64,000 nt of DNA from IMG/VR virus record IMGVR_UViG_3300014720_000003, positions 1-64,000 of that record; one strand, 5' to 3'. Positions within the stretch are counted from its first letter, which is position 1, and each line of letters begins with the position of its first letter. The position numbers and the translations under genes are program-made. Below, piece by piece: positions 15,714 to 22,888 of this stretch. This DNA is from a virus. The notes beneath the pieces were generated by a model. That model saw only the letters and a program-made list of their open reading frames with translations. It made no database searches and was not told the DNA's origin.

Positions 15714-16014
15714 CACCATCACTCTCCTCTTTGTTAAAAAAATCAATAATCTTATCAAACTCTTTTTGGATTTGTTTCTGCTGTTTCAAACTACAGGTAG
15801 TTGTGTCTTTGTTTGAGACTTTCAATTTTACCACACCATCAATAATTGGAGGCTCATAATCAGAGCATATCCACTTGAGATTTTCATGACTCTCAAAAAA
15901 ATCGTTATCAATTTCGTCAAGACCTTCATAAACATCATCTTCATTATCCGCCTCTATAACGAAAGATGCTCGTTTAGCCTCTACATAATTCATTGTGACC
16001 AGAAATTTAGGCAT
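15706..16014 (-). CDS. Unknown small protein
   Basis: 102 aa. N-terminal FLVTMNYVEAKRASFVIEAD then DDVYEGLDEIDNDFFE, a strand-strand-helix pattern. The C-terminus is a charged helix. First gene below the promoter at 16040-16067. No recognised family. Confidence 0.6.
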   Translation of the reverse strand: MPKFLVTMNYVEAKRASFVIEADNEDDVYEGLDEIDNDFFESHENLKWICSDYEPPIIDGVVKLKVSNKDTTTCSLKQQKQIQKEFDKIIDFFNKEESDGDE

Positions 16015-16039
16015 TAGTTGTCTCCAAAAGGGTAGAGGT

Positions 16040-16067
16040 AGTATACAACACCTATCGGCATTGTCAA
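16040..16067 (-). promoter_or_regulatory. Early promoter, leftward
   Basis: TTGACA, 16-nt spacer with CCGATAG, TTG-TATACT. Drives genes from 16014 leftwards. Confidence 0.8.
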
Positions 16068-16249
16068 TGGTCAGACTTCACAAAATCCTTTATAAAGTCT
16101 GCTAATTTTAGCAGTTCATCTTTGGTTGTTGGTGGAGAGACTCTTGTGCTGGAGAAAATAATATCATAATCAATAATGTCTGACTGTTCATATTTTGCCA
16201 ACCAAAACGTAAAGTGTTCTGTCTGGTATTTTTCTTTTCTTTTAATCAT
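16064..16249 (-). CDS. Unknown small protein
   Basis: 61 aa. The last part, TKDELLKLADFIKDFV, resembles TKNELMGLADFINNMV in the protein at 17977-18186, so the two may be distant paralogues. Its end overlaps the -35 box of the promoter at 16040-16067. Confidence 0.55.
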   Translation of the reverse strand: MIKRKEKYQTEHFTFWLAKYEQSDIIDYDIIFSSTRVSPPTTKDELLKLADFIKDFVKSDH

Positions 16250-16488
16250 GGGTCAAAATCCAGCATTTCTTGTCCATCTTCACTCTCATAACCATAAGTG
16301 GTATCTTCAACAATTTGTTTTACTTCATCCCGATAATCTTCATCAGAATGAGCATACAACCATTCGTCAAGTAATTTATCGGCTAATCCAATATTAACAT
16401 ATAGACAAAATTCTTCGGGCCACTCGTTTGTGGGCTTCCTAAAAATTTCTCTCAATTCATACGGTTGGTAAGTGTCAAAAATATTCAT
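16246..16488 (-). CDS. Unknown acidic small protein
   Basis: 80 aa, acidic, with CLYVNIGLADKLLDEWLY in the middle and a Glu/Asp-rich C-terminus. ATGA overlap with the downstream gene. No recognised family. Confidence 0.57.
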   Translation of the reverse strand: MNIFDTYQPYELREIFRKPTNEWPEEFCLYVNIGLADKLLDEWLYAHSDEDYRDEVKQIVEDTTYGYESEDGQEMLDFDP

Positions 16489-16715
16489 GATAAGTTTTTA
16501 TCCTTCCATTTCCTATTAGTTCTCAAATAATCAATAATATTAGTAGCCACATTACTAGCAGCATTATCATAATGATAACTAGCCTCAATCATGCTGCGAA
16601 TAGTCCACTTTTCATCATCTGTTAGTCGAGTAAATTCATCTGGATCATATTCTTGCTCAATATAGTCTGCTACATAGCCCACATAATCGCCCCAGGAAGA
16701 ATTGTTATTATCCAT
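16485..16715 (-). CDS. Unknown acidic small protein
   Basis: 76 aa. DYVGYVADYIEQEYDPDEF is strongly acidic; the second half, with NVATNIIDYLRTNRK, is helical. Four-base overlap with the downstream gene and a short one with the upstream gene. Unknown. Confidence 0.57.
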   Translation of the reverse strand: MDNNNSSWGDYVGYVADYIEQEYDPDEFTRLTDDEKWTIRSMIEASYHYDNAASNVATNIIDYLRTNRKWKDKNLS

Positions 16716-16920
16716 TATAAAGTCCCACTGTCAGACCACCTTTGTTATAATACTCGCCCCTATTGTACGCTGGAAACGGCCTGGATGATGTTCCATCGGC
16801 AAAGTCTGGATCAATCTTCTTGATAAAGTTATCAGTATATTCGCAACCAATCCAAAAGTCACTAAAACTCTTAGTTTGTTCAACACTATTATCACGAACC
16901 ACAACAAAAGTCCAGTTCAT
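16708..16920 (-). CDS. Unknown small protein
   Basis: 70 aa starting MNWTFVVVRDNS. Aromatic-rich, with a RPFPAYNRGEYYNKGG segment. Its ATG overlaps the TGA of the small gene at 16917-17075. Confidence 0.57.
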   Translation of the reverse strand: MNWTFVVVRDNSVEQTKSFSDFWIGCEYTDNFIKKIDPDFADGTSSRPFPAYNRGEYYNKGGLTVGLYNG

Positions 16921-17075
16921 TTGTACCTCATGCTATTAAGAAGTTGCTTTTGAATAATTTGTTCAAACACATCACCAAGACAATTTCCAGTTCCAGTATA
17001 ATGATCTATACCATCTGGCCCATCATACATACTCCAATGATACTCACCATTTCTGTACCAGATTTCTATACTCAT
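16917..17075 (-). CDS. Very small unknown protein
   Basis: 52 aa, starting MSIEIWYRNGEYHWSMYDG. ATGA overlaps at both ends with 16708-16920 and 17072-17341 make it very probably a real gene even though it is short. It contains GPDGIDHYTGTGNC and a helical C-terminus. No recognised family. Confidence 0.65.
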   Translation of the reverse strand: MSIEIWYRNGEYHWSMYDGPDGIDHYTGTGNCLGDVFEQIIQKQLLNSMRYK

Positions 17076-17341
17076 TGAATCGCCCACTTTAAATCTCTAG
17101 GGTGAGTTTCGCTTGCTTCTCTGATGCTAGGAAGATAATAAAAATCGTAAATCTGTTGCCATGTTGGGAACTCATAAAATGGTTCACCTTCATTTACGCA
17201 CAATCCACTGTTATCATAAACATCATAAAAATCTACTTTGCGATTATCATAGTCCTCAATACTGTTGTAACAAGCAAATACGTTGTAGATTCCGTATGGA
17301 ACAGTTTTGTCATAAATATAAGATGCTACCTGTTCTGTCAT
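17072..17341 (-). CDS. Unknown small protein
   Basis: 89 aa with many Tyr (YDKTVPYGIYNVFACYN, YDNRKVDFYDVYD). First gene below the promoter at 17367-17394. No recognised family. Confidence 0.6.
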   Translation of the reverse strand: MTEQVASYIYDKTVPYGIYNVFACYNSIEDYDNRKVDFYDVYDNSGLCVNEGEPFYEFPTWQQIYDFYYLPSIREASETHPRDLKWAIQ

Positions 17342-17366
17342 AGTTGTTCTCCAATGGGTTGCTCAG

Positions 17367-17394
17367 AGTATACCACAGTATCGGCAGTTGTCAA
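17367..17394 (-). promoter_or_regulatory. Early promoter, leftward
   Basis: TTGACA, 16-nt spacer with CCGATAC, extended TGG-TATACT. A clean example of the family consensus. Confidence 0.85.
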
Positions 17395-17410
17395 GCCGAA
17401 TCTTTAGAGA

Positions 17411-17956
17411 TTATTTGGAACTTCGTGGATGACCCTTTGGAAGAAGATCGTTATCCTGAACATAGTTTGGATTTGAGGGCCGACCATTTCTTAGCAAATA
17501 TAAAAATGCGTTAACTCTTGCTATTGCCCATCCATCCCTACTCATTTTAGGAGCATGACTAGTGCTAAATGCTCCTGCTCCTCTTCTATAAACAGCCTTT
17601 AACATACCAAGAGTAGCCTTACTACCCTTATCTTTTTTATTATGTTCAGTAACTAATGCTTGTAATCTTTTAATTACTAATTCATCAAGAGTTATTTTAC
17701 CCTTGTCATCTTTTGCACTATCTGGTTTGTTTTTCTTTGATCCTTTTTTCTGGTCTTTTTTAGGGGCTGGAGTTTTGCGTGGATCATTTGGTCCGGGTTT
17801 TCCATATTGTAAAGCATTTGCTTCGTCGCCTTTACCATACTTACAATGCTGGCGACAACTAAAGCCTGGAACTTGATTTTTACCACAATTACAATAACTC
17901 ATATCCTTAGATGATACATAGTCTTGAATTGCTTGTAAATATTTATTGGTACGCAT
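17411..17956 (-). CDS. Phage protein, DUF5824-like
   Basis: 181 aa. N-terminal Cys-rich patch (CNCGKNQ, CRQHCKYGKGDEA), a Lys/Pro-rich linker, then a C-terminal block LKAVYRRGAGAFSTSH, SRDGWAIARVNAFLYLL and NDLLPKGHPR. I recall the C-terminal block from many phage proteins annotated only as DUF5824-like. The role is unknown. It could sit on the virion or bind DNA through the basic linker. Confidence 0.72.
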   Translation of the reverse strand: MRTNKYLQAIQDYVSSKDMSYCNCGKNQVPGFSCRQHCKYGKGDEANALQYGKPGPNDPRKTPAPKKDQKKGSKKNKPDSAKDDKGKITLDELVIKRLQALVTEHNKKDKGSKATLGMLKAVYRRGAGAFSTSHAPKMSRDGWAIARVNAFLYLLRNGRPSNPNYVQDNDLLPKGHPRSSK

Positions 17957-17976
17957 ACACAGCCTCCTACCGTATA

Positions 17977-18186
17977 TTACACCATATTAATGGGTTTTTC
18001 CACCATGTTATTAATAAAATCGGCCAACCCCATTAATTCATTCTTTGTAACAAAATTAAAAGTGGTAATGTCCCAACTAATAGTATTACTAATAGTAACT
18101 TGGTACAAATCATCCACAAGATGTTCAACATCAAATCTGTAAACATCAAGTTTGTGAAAATCTTTTTTGATTAGTGGACTGCTCAT
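17977..18186 (-). CDS. Unknown small protein
   Basis: 69 aa. YRFDVEHLVDDLYQVTIS is beta-like, then TKNELMGLADFINNMV is helical and resembles the end of the 16064-16249 protein. Start abuts the stop of 18186-18599. Confidence 0.57.
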   Translation of the reverse strand: MSSPLIKKDFHKLDVYRFDVEHLVDDLYQVTISNTISWDITTFNFVTKNELMGLADFINNMVEKPINMV

Positions 18187-18599
18187 TAAACACCCTCTTT
18201 AATACATCTGGTTATATTCCTAATATTAACACCCACAATACGATCAGTATCAAACTCCTTAATAAGTTCAATACTAAGATTGTCTAATAGTGGCTCAACA
18301 TAAAAATCTGTGTTACAATCCCAAAAAACATGGAGAGTATCACCACCCACATTGTAATCAACATATGGTTTACACGATTCAGTAATAGGATTATCCTCGA
18401 TATATTGATCCACCATAGTTTTCCATTCTTCCGCACTAACTGAGCGAGTGGTATACTTTAGTGGATTTTTATAATCACCCCAACCCATTTTGCTATACAA
18501 AACCCCCATACTATCATCCAAATCATTTATACTATCATCTAGTGTTTTTGGAAGCATCCAATCAAATAGACTAAAAAATCCCTTTAGAAAACCGTTCAT
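18186..18599 (-). CDS. Unknown protein
   Basis: 137 aa. It begins FLKGFFSLFDWMLPKTLDD, then acidic-helical and beta parts including CKPYVDYNVGGDTLHVFWD. No recognised family. Its ATG overlaps the stop of a 29-aa gene. Confidence 0.6.
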   Translation of the reverse strand: MNGFLKGFFSLFDWMLPKTLDDSINDLDDSMGVLYSKMGWGDYKNPLKYTTRSVSAEEWKTMVDQYIEDNPITESCKPYVDYNVGGDTLHVFWDCNTDFYVEPLLDNLSIELIKEFDTDRIVGVNIRNITRCIKEGV

Positions 18600-18685
18600 T
18601 CTTCTATTCCTCTTATCGTTTGGTACAACTCTATAGCAATATTTTCTAGTTGGTCGATAATAGTGGTAACTTCATATTGACCCAT
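18596..18685 (-). CDS. Micro-protein, 29 aa
   Basis: Starts MGQYEVTTIIDQLE and ends with a TGA that overlaps the next ATG. The leader GGAGAATAAATAATG gives a good ribosome site and is shared with the next gene upstream. One amphipathic helix. Confidence 0.5.
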   Translation of the reverse strand: MGQYEVTTIIDQLENIAIELYQTIRGIEE

Positions 18686-18688
18686 TAT

Positions 18689-18841
18689 TTATTCTCCAGT
18701 AGCATCATCAATATACCAATCATATTCACCCTCTCTTGCAAAACCCTTCAAATCTTCACTAAGACTATCAATAGCAAAAGTAGCATCCTCACTATTAGCA
18801 TCTTCGATTTCTGGAAAGTCAAATACTACAAAAACTTTCAT
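18689..18841 (-). CDS. Micro-protein, 50 aa, acidic
   Basis: Starts MKVFVVFDFPEIED and ends EYDWYIDDATGE. Strongly acidic. It has the same GGAGAATAAATAATG leader as the next gene, which suggests either recent copying or strong selection on the ribosome site. No recognised family. Confidence 0.55.
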   Translation of the reverse strand: MKVFVVFDFPEIEDANSEDATFAIDSLSEDLKGFAREGEYDWYIDDATGE

Positions 18842-18981
18842 TATTTATTCTCCAAATACTTATTAAGTAAGTTATATAATCCTATATATAGAGCCGGGAA
18901 TAAAAGCAACAAATCTTGTAAATCAAAATGGGAATGTGAACATGGACACAGCCCAATCATGTGAAGAATGTAATTGATCAT
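18841..18981 (-). CDS. Micro-protein, 46 aa, membrane
   Basis: Starts MINYILHMIGLCPCSHSH; the second half is a hydrophobic helix (LLLLFPALYIGLYNLL). The Cys/His cluster CPCSHSH could bind a metal. Stop and next start overlap as TAATG. First gene below the promoter at 19018-19045. Confidence 0.5.
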   Translation of the reverse strand: MINYILHMIGLCPCSHSHFDLQDLLLLFPALYIGLYNLLNKYLENK

Positions 18982-19017
18982 TATTTATTCCCAAATAGGG
19001 ATCAACGGAATCAACCA

Positions 19018-19045
19018 AGTATACCACACTATCGACACTTGTCAA
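19018..19045 (-). promoter_or_regulatory. Early promoter, leftward
   Basis: TTGACA, 16-nt spacer with TCGATAG, extended TGG-TATACT. Confidence 0.8.
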
Positions 19046-19239
19046 GAGTCTATTGAATCAAAATCCAACAGGTCTGGATTAATTAGGTCAATCATATAAT
19101 CTTTCATCATAGCACATAGCATCTCATAATCTTCCGATGACAACCAAATATCTTCTACTATACGATCCACAAGATCACAAACTTGGTCAAAGTTATTTTT
19201 ATCTAGAGTTTGGTATTCTTTTTTAAGAAAAACTTGCAT
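19042..19239 (-). CDS. Unknown small acidic protein
   Basis: 65 aa, helical, acidic (CDLVDRIVEDIWLSSEDYEM). Last gene before the promoter at 19018; start abuts the stop of 19239-19427. Confidence 0.57.
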   Translation of the reverse strand: MQVFLKKEYQTLDKNNFDQVCDLVDRIVEDIWLSSEDYEMLCAMMKDYMIDLINPDLLDFDSIDS

Positions 19240-19427
19240 TAAAAGATCTTTTCAATTTTATGGGGTTTATTTTCCACAATCTCAATTATAACATCAGCAC
19301 ATCCAGTAATATCCTCAAGAATTAATGGAGTATCTGCTTCTAAGTCTTGAATAGCCTCAATTTGAACAACACAGTCTTTGATTAAGTTGGCTAATTCCAA
19401 CAAGTCTTTTTTATCAAGATCGTTCAT
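19239..19427 (-). CDS. Unknown small protein, paralogue of 14269-14481
   Basis: 62 aa. Shares MNxLDKKDLLELA at the start and DVIIEIVENKPHKIE at the end with the protein at 14269-14481; the nucleotide sequences around both ends are also alike. Function unknown. Confidence 0.65.
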   Translation of the reverse strand: MNDLDKKDLLELANLIKDCVVQIEAIQDLEADTPLILEDITGCADVIIEIVENKPHKIEKIF

Positions 19428-19591
19428 TCTTTATCCTTATGCACGATAGTTAACAGTCCCAAAATAATTATCCATCCCATATTAGGAGGAAAACTATATT
19501 GTGATTTTTCCATAAAGTTCATTAGTGTTCCCAATAAAACACTAAAATAGAAACTAACATGAAGAATATTATAAGTTGAAAATTTACCCAT
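19424..19591 (-). CDS. Small two-span membrane protein
   Basis: 55 aa. Hydrophobic stretches at about residues 7-22 (ILHVSFYFSVLLGTL) and 39-50 (MGWIIILGLLTIV). TGA overlaps the next ATG; its own start overlaps the upstream gene by 8 nt. Unknown role. Confidence 0.55.
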   Translation of the reverse strand: MGKFSTYNILHVSFYFSVLLGTLMNFMEKSQYSFPPNMGWIIILGLLTIVHKDKE

Positions 19592-20051
19592 ATTGAGTCC
19601 ATCGTCGCTCAGTAATAATATTTTTATACTTTTCGCCCGCAGGAGTTAGTTGAACCATGCCACCCACACAAAAAATGCACCCATCCTTATCATTAGGATT
19701 ATCATACCTATCACCACCATCAATATCATAGTGGTCAAAATAAAGAGTTAGGCCAGTTTTCTCATAAAAAGCATTTTTAAGGTCTGCGACAAGATGATTA
19801 TATTTCTCACTAATTTCTTCTGCTACCTTTTGATTGTATTCATCGTCACGACTATCATCATAACAATTATCCAAAATAGCATCTTCTACATAGGAAATAT
19901 CGTCCCAACCTAACCATTGGCCCATAACGCCCCAGCCAATATGCTTGAAAAACTTCTCGTTCTCAATAGACTCAATTTGTTCTGGACAGATTTTCTTCAA
20001 ATCATCGTACCCAACAACAAAACTACTTACTGCAAAACTTCCACTTCCCAT
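19584..20051 (-). CDS. Unknown protein
   Basis: 155 aa. Begins MGSGSFAVSSFVVGY, has an acidic middle (ILDNCYDDSRDDEYN) and FDHYDIDGGDRYDNP followed by CIFCVGGMVQLTPAG. Beta-rich C-terminal half. No recognised family. Confidence 0.62.
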   Translation of the reverse strand: MGSGSFAVSSFVVGYDDLKKICPEQIESIENEKFFKHIGWGVMGQWLGWDDISYVEDAILDNCYDDSRDDEYNQKVAEEISEKYNHLVADLKNAFYEKTGLTLYFDHYDIDGGDRYDNPNDKDGCIFCVGGMVQLTPAGEKYKNIITERRWTQYG

Positions 20052-20134
20052 TAGTTATTCTCCTAAATTTGTGGGTTGTTTACCCAATAGTTATTGATTC
20101 TTTTGATTCTTGTGGGATTTGTTTCCCATTTACT

Positions 20135-20302
20135 TTAATTGATGCTTTGATTGTACGTTTTGGTGGGCTTGATTTCCCTAAGACGATTAAGAATAATGGT
20201 CAAATTTTTGGCTTCTGGCACAATTTTTTCGTGCAAAGTTTGATTAATAACGGTCTTTAAAATACAAATTTCCTTGTCAGTGAGAAGCACGTTTCGATAC
20301 AT
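20135..20302 (-). CDS. Small helical protein
   Basis: 55 aa, MYRNVLLTDKEICILKTVIN start, basic C-terminus. Downstream of the promoter at 20359-20386. Two small hairpins with GGG/CCC stems follow its stop, between 20,065 and 20,135. No recognised family. Confidence 0.5.
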   Translation of the reverse strand: MYRNVLLTDKEICILKTVINQTLHEKIVPEAKNLTIILNRLREIKPTKTYNQSIN

Positions 20303-20358
20303 AAATATTCATTTTCCTCGACAAATATTAAGAAAAATACCACTAGTCCTAGTAGTAG

Positions 20359-20386
20359 AGTATACCACAGGAGCGAGGGTTGTCAA
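20359..20386 (-). promoter_or_regulatory. Early promoter, leftward, variant spacer
   Basis: TTGACA, 16-nt spacer, extended TGG-TATACT. The usual CGATA is replaced by CGCTC, making this a natural variant of the spacer element. Confidence 0.75.
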
Positions 20387-20468
20387 GGTGGTTTATCGGC
20401 CATTTCTCTAAGTGGCCTTTAACCATTTTTTACCACCGGCAAATTCAATAAGTAAAAATACGCCGATT

Positions 20469-20672
20469 TTATTGAGAAACAGATGATATCCCCTCATTTT
20501 CTGGCGCTTTTGGCTCAGAGTAGGATTCAGAAGATGTATAAATGGGGGTTTTATAAGATAGATTAATATAATATTCAACAATATAGCGACTAGAAATCAC
20601 AGCAAACAGTGTTACTAGACCCACAACAATTAAACTTTTGATAAAAGGCTTGTGAAATTCTTCAGTTATCAT
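20469..20672 (-). CDS. Single-span membrane protein
   Basis: 67 aa. Hydrophobic helix at residues 11-30 (IKSLIVVGLVTLFAVIS), then a Ser/Pro/Glu-rich tail. AGGAGC lies about 5 nt before the ATG. Last of four overlapping membrane micro-protein genes. Confidence 0.6.
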   Translation of the reverse strand: MITEEFHKPFIKSLIVVGLVTLFAVISSRYIVEYYINLSYKTPIYTSSESYSEPKAPENEGISSVSQ

Positions 20673-20757
20673 TTTTGCTCCTATTTATATAAATGGTGGA
20701 AATTATGCAGAAAAGAAGTGTGAGTGATAAAAATATCCAACAAACAGTTTCATTCAT
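20662..20757 (-). CDS. Membrane micro-protein, 31 aa
   Basis: MNETVCWIFLSLTLLFCIIS, then a polar tail. It overlaps the neighbouring genes by a few bases on both sides. Single hydrophobic helix. Unknown function. Confidence 0.45.
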   Translation of the reverse strand: MNETVCWIFLSLTLLFCIISTIYINRSKNDN

Positions 20758-20881
20758 GGTCGTCAGTCTTTTTGGAGTATGAGTAGTCTAAGTAGGAATA
20801 GAGGGAACCCCAAAGTATTAGACAAATTGAAATTATAATGGGGCCGTAATCTCTCATGTGACCCAGGGGATTATCTTTCAT
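20750..20881 (-). CDS. Membrane micro-protein, 43 aa
   Basis: Starts MKDNPLGHMRDYGPIII with a central hydrophobic helix (IIISICLILWGSLYSYL) and a charged tail. Overlaps the upstream gene by 11 nt and the next by 8 nt. Confidence 0.5.
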   Translation of the reverse strand: MKDNPLGHMRDYGPIIISICLILWGSLYSYLDYSYSKKTDDHE

Positions 20882-21026
20882 ACTTTCTTTTCTTATCTGG
20901 AAAATTCTTGATAAAATCTGGATACTCGTTGGTTACTGTGGGACTAGTGGCACTTGGTTTCAATAGAAGATAAAGAATCCAAATATAAATACTAGTAGTA
21001 AGAACCAATCCCAAAAATGAAATCAT
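20871..21026 (-). CDS. Membrane micro-protein, 51 aa
   Basis: MISFLGLVLTTSIYIWILYL start: one hydrophobic helix, then a polar tail ending in DKKRKYER. AAGGAG 6 nt before the ATG decides this start over the longer open frame. Confidence 0.58.
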   Translation of the reverse strand: MISFLGLVLTTSIYIWILYLLLKPSATSPTVTNEYPDFIKNFPDKKRKYER

Positions 21027-21043
21027 CTTAATCTCCTTTTTTT

Positions 21044-21091
21044 CGCTGACTATGAGCAACTCGGGCAAACTTATTAGTTAAGGTAAAACAA
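21044..21091 (+). repeat. TGACTA repeat, copy 1
   Basis: Member of a dispersed repeat of about 48 bp: CGCTGACTA, a variable GC part, then a short hairpin and AAAACAA. Hairpin here is AACT-TATT-AGTT. Confidence 0.6.
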
Positions 21092-21105
21092 CTGACTACC
21101 AAACT

Positions 21106-21154
21106 TGACTGACTGCGACCATTTCGACCAAATCTATTAGATTGAGTGAGACAA
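21106..21154 (+). repeat. TGACTA repeat, copy 2
   Basis: TGACTGCGACC start, hairpin AATC-TATTA-GATT, ending GAGACAA. Directly next to copy 1 and to the stop codon of the gene at 21155. Confidence 0.6.
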
Positions 21155-21337
21155 TTATGCCTCATGGTTCTGATATTCTAGTTTTGGAATCAGACTACTA
21201 TCATCGGTGGTGATAGTTTTAATATCTATGATTAGTAATTTATTTTGTATATTCTCCTTATTGATCTGAATGAGTTTATTAATCTCTCCAATAATTTTTT
21301 CTGCCGAGATGGATTTATCTAATTTATATGCTCTCAT
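21155..21337 (-). CDS. Unknown small helical protein
   Basis: 60 aa, MRAYKLDKSISAEKIIGEIN, Ile/Lys-rich. Flanked on both sides by TGACTA repeats. No clear promoter of its own nearer than 21730-21757. No recognised family. Confidence 0.5.
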   Translation of the reverse strand: MRAYKLDKSISAEKIIGEINKLIQINKENIQNKLLIIDIKTITTDDSSLIPKLEYQNHEA

Positions 21338-21340
21338 GTT

Positions 21341-21390
21341 TCGCTGACTACGACCAAAAAAACCAAACCTAAAAGGTTGGCTGGGACAGG
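21341..21390 (+). repeat. TGACTA repeat, copy 3
   Basis: CGCTGACTACGACCA start; the hairpin is AACCT-AAA-AGGTT, ending GGGACAGG. Confidence 0.6.
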
Positions 21391-21729
21391 TGGGACTTCC
21401 TGCTAAGAATATGATAGATCAAATGATCTCTCTCTGGAGCGTGAAAAATTTTATGCTGCTCACTATGATTTTAAGTTTTAAGTATTAAAATACATTTGAA
21501 TGATCGTGGAAACTCTTATCATAAGAACACACATAAAAAGTTTTTTCACTTGACAGATTCTTGGCGATCTGATATATATTATGCAGAGGGGAGCAGTAAT
21601 ACTCTACTAACTACTCTTAATAACACTCACCCCCTGCACAACACCAAGAACGATAGACAAACAAATAACAGCGGTAATAATTAATCTCCTTAACAAAAGG
21701 TAAAGTTGACAAACCGCGCGCACCCTCCC

Positions 21730-21757
21730 ATTATACAGTATCGGCCTGTGAACGCAA
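21730..21757 (-). promoter_or_regulatory. Early promoter, leftward, weak -35
   Basis: TTGCGT, 16-nt spacer with CCGATACTG, TATAAT. The spacer element is moved next to the -10 box. Confidence 0.6.
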
Positions 21758-21833
21758 ACCCTTGTGGGACCAGGGGTTAGATAACTGGCTGGATTTGGGC
21801 CAATTTACGAAAGTTTTTGAGATGATAATAAGT

Positions 21834-21841
21834 GGTGTATA
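21834..21841 (+). promoter_or_regulatory. Candidate late promoter
   Basis: GGTGTATA, 38 nt before the start of the rightward gene at 21879. The same octamer precedes 30600 and 47099. Confidence 0.4.
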
Positions 21842-21878
21842 GTATCCATAGAGATACCCTACATTCGGAGAATCATTC

Positions 21879-22202
21879 ATGGCATTTAATCCCAGCCCCA
21901 CAGGATATTTTAACGGAATAGTAACATTAGCATCAGGTGCCCCGACTCCTAGTAGCGGAGTATTCTTTCCATATTCTGCATTTGAAAGTTATAATGCTAG
22001 TACTAGTGGTGATATTAGACAGTTAGTATATTCATTTATTGAGAATATCTATGATGAATATGATTCTCTAGCATCAGCAGATAAACCATCAAAATTATCC
22101 ATATCAAGAACATCCACAGTTCCAGAAGATAATATTATTCGTAATACTTATAATCTGGTTATTAATCTAGGATATAGTGGACTACTGGTTGTTGATGAGT
22201 AA
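21879..22202 (+). CDS. Probable virion-associated protein
   Basis: 107 aa, rightward although all neighbours are leftward. It begins MAFNPSPTGYFNGIVTLASG, with a GVFFPYSAFESYN block and a beta-rich end. Composition (Ser/Thr/Ala-rich, no Cys) fits a small structural protein. CGGAGAAT gives a ribosome site, and a GGTGTATA late-promoter candidate lies upstream. Strand and signals suggest late expression; family not recognised. Confidence 0.6.
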   Translation: MAFNPSPTGYFNGIVTLASGAPTPSSGVFFPYSAFESYNASTSGDIRQLVYSFIENIYDEYDSLASADKPSKLSISRTSTVPEDNIIRNTYNLVINLGYSGLLVVDE

Positions 22203-22219
22203 TATTACTCCTTTTTCTT

Positions 22220-22408
22220 TTATGAATTTGGCGACCATTCGGGATAGATCATTTTATACAACCCAGGAAAAGTATCCATTAAATCTCTTCTCTGCTTAAT
22301 ATCCATAGTACTAAGCAAACGCTCAAGTACAACCCTAATCTGATAGGGACTCATATTATCCAGACTAGGTTTGTGATCCTTTCCCACTAGACTATAATCA
22401 GTTCTCAT
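22220..22408 (-). CDS. Unknown small protein
   Basis: 62 aa starting MRTDYSLVGKDH, AAAGGAAAG just upstream. Contains YQIRVVLERLLSTMDIKQRR, a helical basic stretch that might bind nucleic acid. Convergent with 21879-22202. Confidence 0.58.
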   Translation of the reverse strand: MRTDYSLVGKDHKPSLDNMSPYQIRVVLERLLSTMDIKQRRDLMDTFPGLYKMIYPEWSPNS

Positions 22409-22442
22409 TTTCTTTCCTTTCTGCATAAATAGAAACATACTT

Positions 22443-22492
22443 TTGGCTGACTACCAGCAACGGCAGCAAATCCGTAGGATTGGGCAAGACAA
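22443..22492 (+). repeat. TGACTA repeat, copy 4
   Basis: TTGGCTGACTACCAGCAA start; hairpin AATCC-GTA-GGATT; ends GCAAGACAA. Confidence 0.65.
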
Positions 22493-22677
22493 ATAAGGGT
22501 GGCAGGGCGGCCGATGCAACTACTAATCGTGCGGGAGTTAGTAGATGGCTAGTAGGTGGCATAACTAGGAAGATCATAAGTGTGATTTAGAAATAACAGA
22601 ATTTTATACAAACTCTTTCACTCTTTTATCCATCCTAATAGTAGTCATAAACCCTTACAGGATAGGCACTTACATCC

Positions 22678-22706
22678 ATTGTATCGTCCACGCTCCAGGG
22701 TTGCAA
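22678..22706 (-). promoter_or_regulatory. Weak promoter-like sequence
   Basis: TTGCAA, 17 nt, TACAAT, with ACGATACAAT overlapping the -10 box. Related to the early family but poor at -35. Confidence 0.35.
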
Positions 22707-22768
22707 CCAGCATATTTAAGATTCTTTCGCAAAGTTTCCCCAATCGCAACCTTAAGAAATTGTAATTT

Positions 22769-22810
22769 GACATTTTGGCAGGCCGGGCGGCCGATCTGCC
22801 ATTTTGGCAG
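22769..22810. repeat. GC dyad repeat, copy 1
   Basis: Two TGCCATTTTGGCAG-type palindromes (first one GACATTTTGGCAG) around a GC core with GGGCGGCCGA. Confidence 0.75.
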
Positions 22811-22888
22811 TCAACATATGAACGCAGAAAAGCCGCCGCAGGATTTCTCCCACGGCGGCTCTCACCGCGACACCCCACGAAAGGAAGG

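Larger units (their letters stand above)
21391..21878. other. Non-coding gap
   Basis: Nearly 490 bases without a convincing gene. A short plus-strand frame at 21496 has no ribosome site or family. A leftward AAGGAG near 21690 is not followed by a standard start codon. The gap holds the leftward promoter at 21730-21757 and, at its right end, the probable late promoter for the gene at 21879. Confidence 0.6.
22409..22888. other. Non-coding gap with repeats
   Basis: About 480 bases without a supported gene. Contains TGACTA repeat copy 4, a CTACTAACTC/GTTAGTAG-type hairpin near 22,520-22,550, a weak promoter at 22678-22706 and the first GC dyad repeat at 22769-22810. Confidence 0.6.

Noticed and set aside
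21496-21684. 62-aa plus-strand ORF.
   Set aside because: Low-complexity, no ribosome site and no family; the region has features of a promoter gap.
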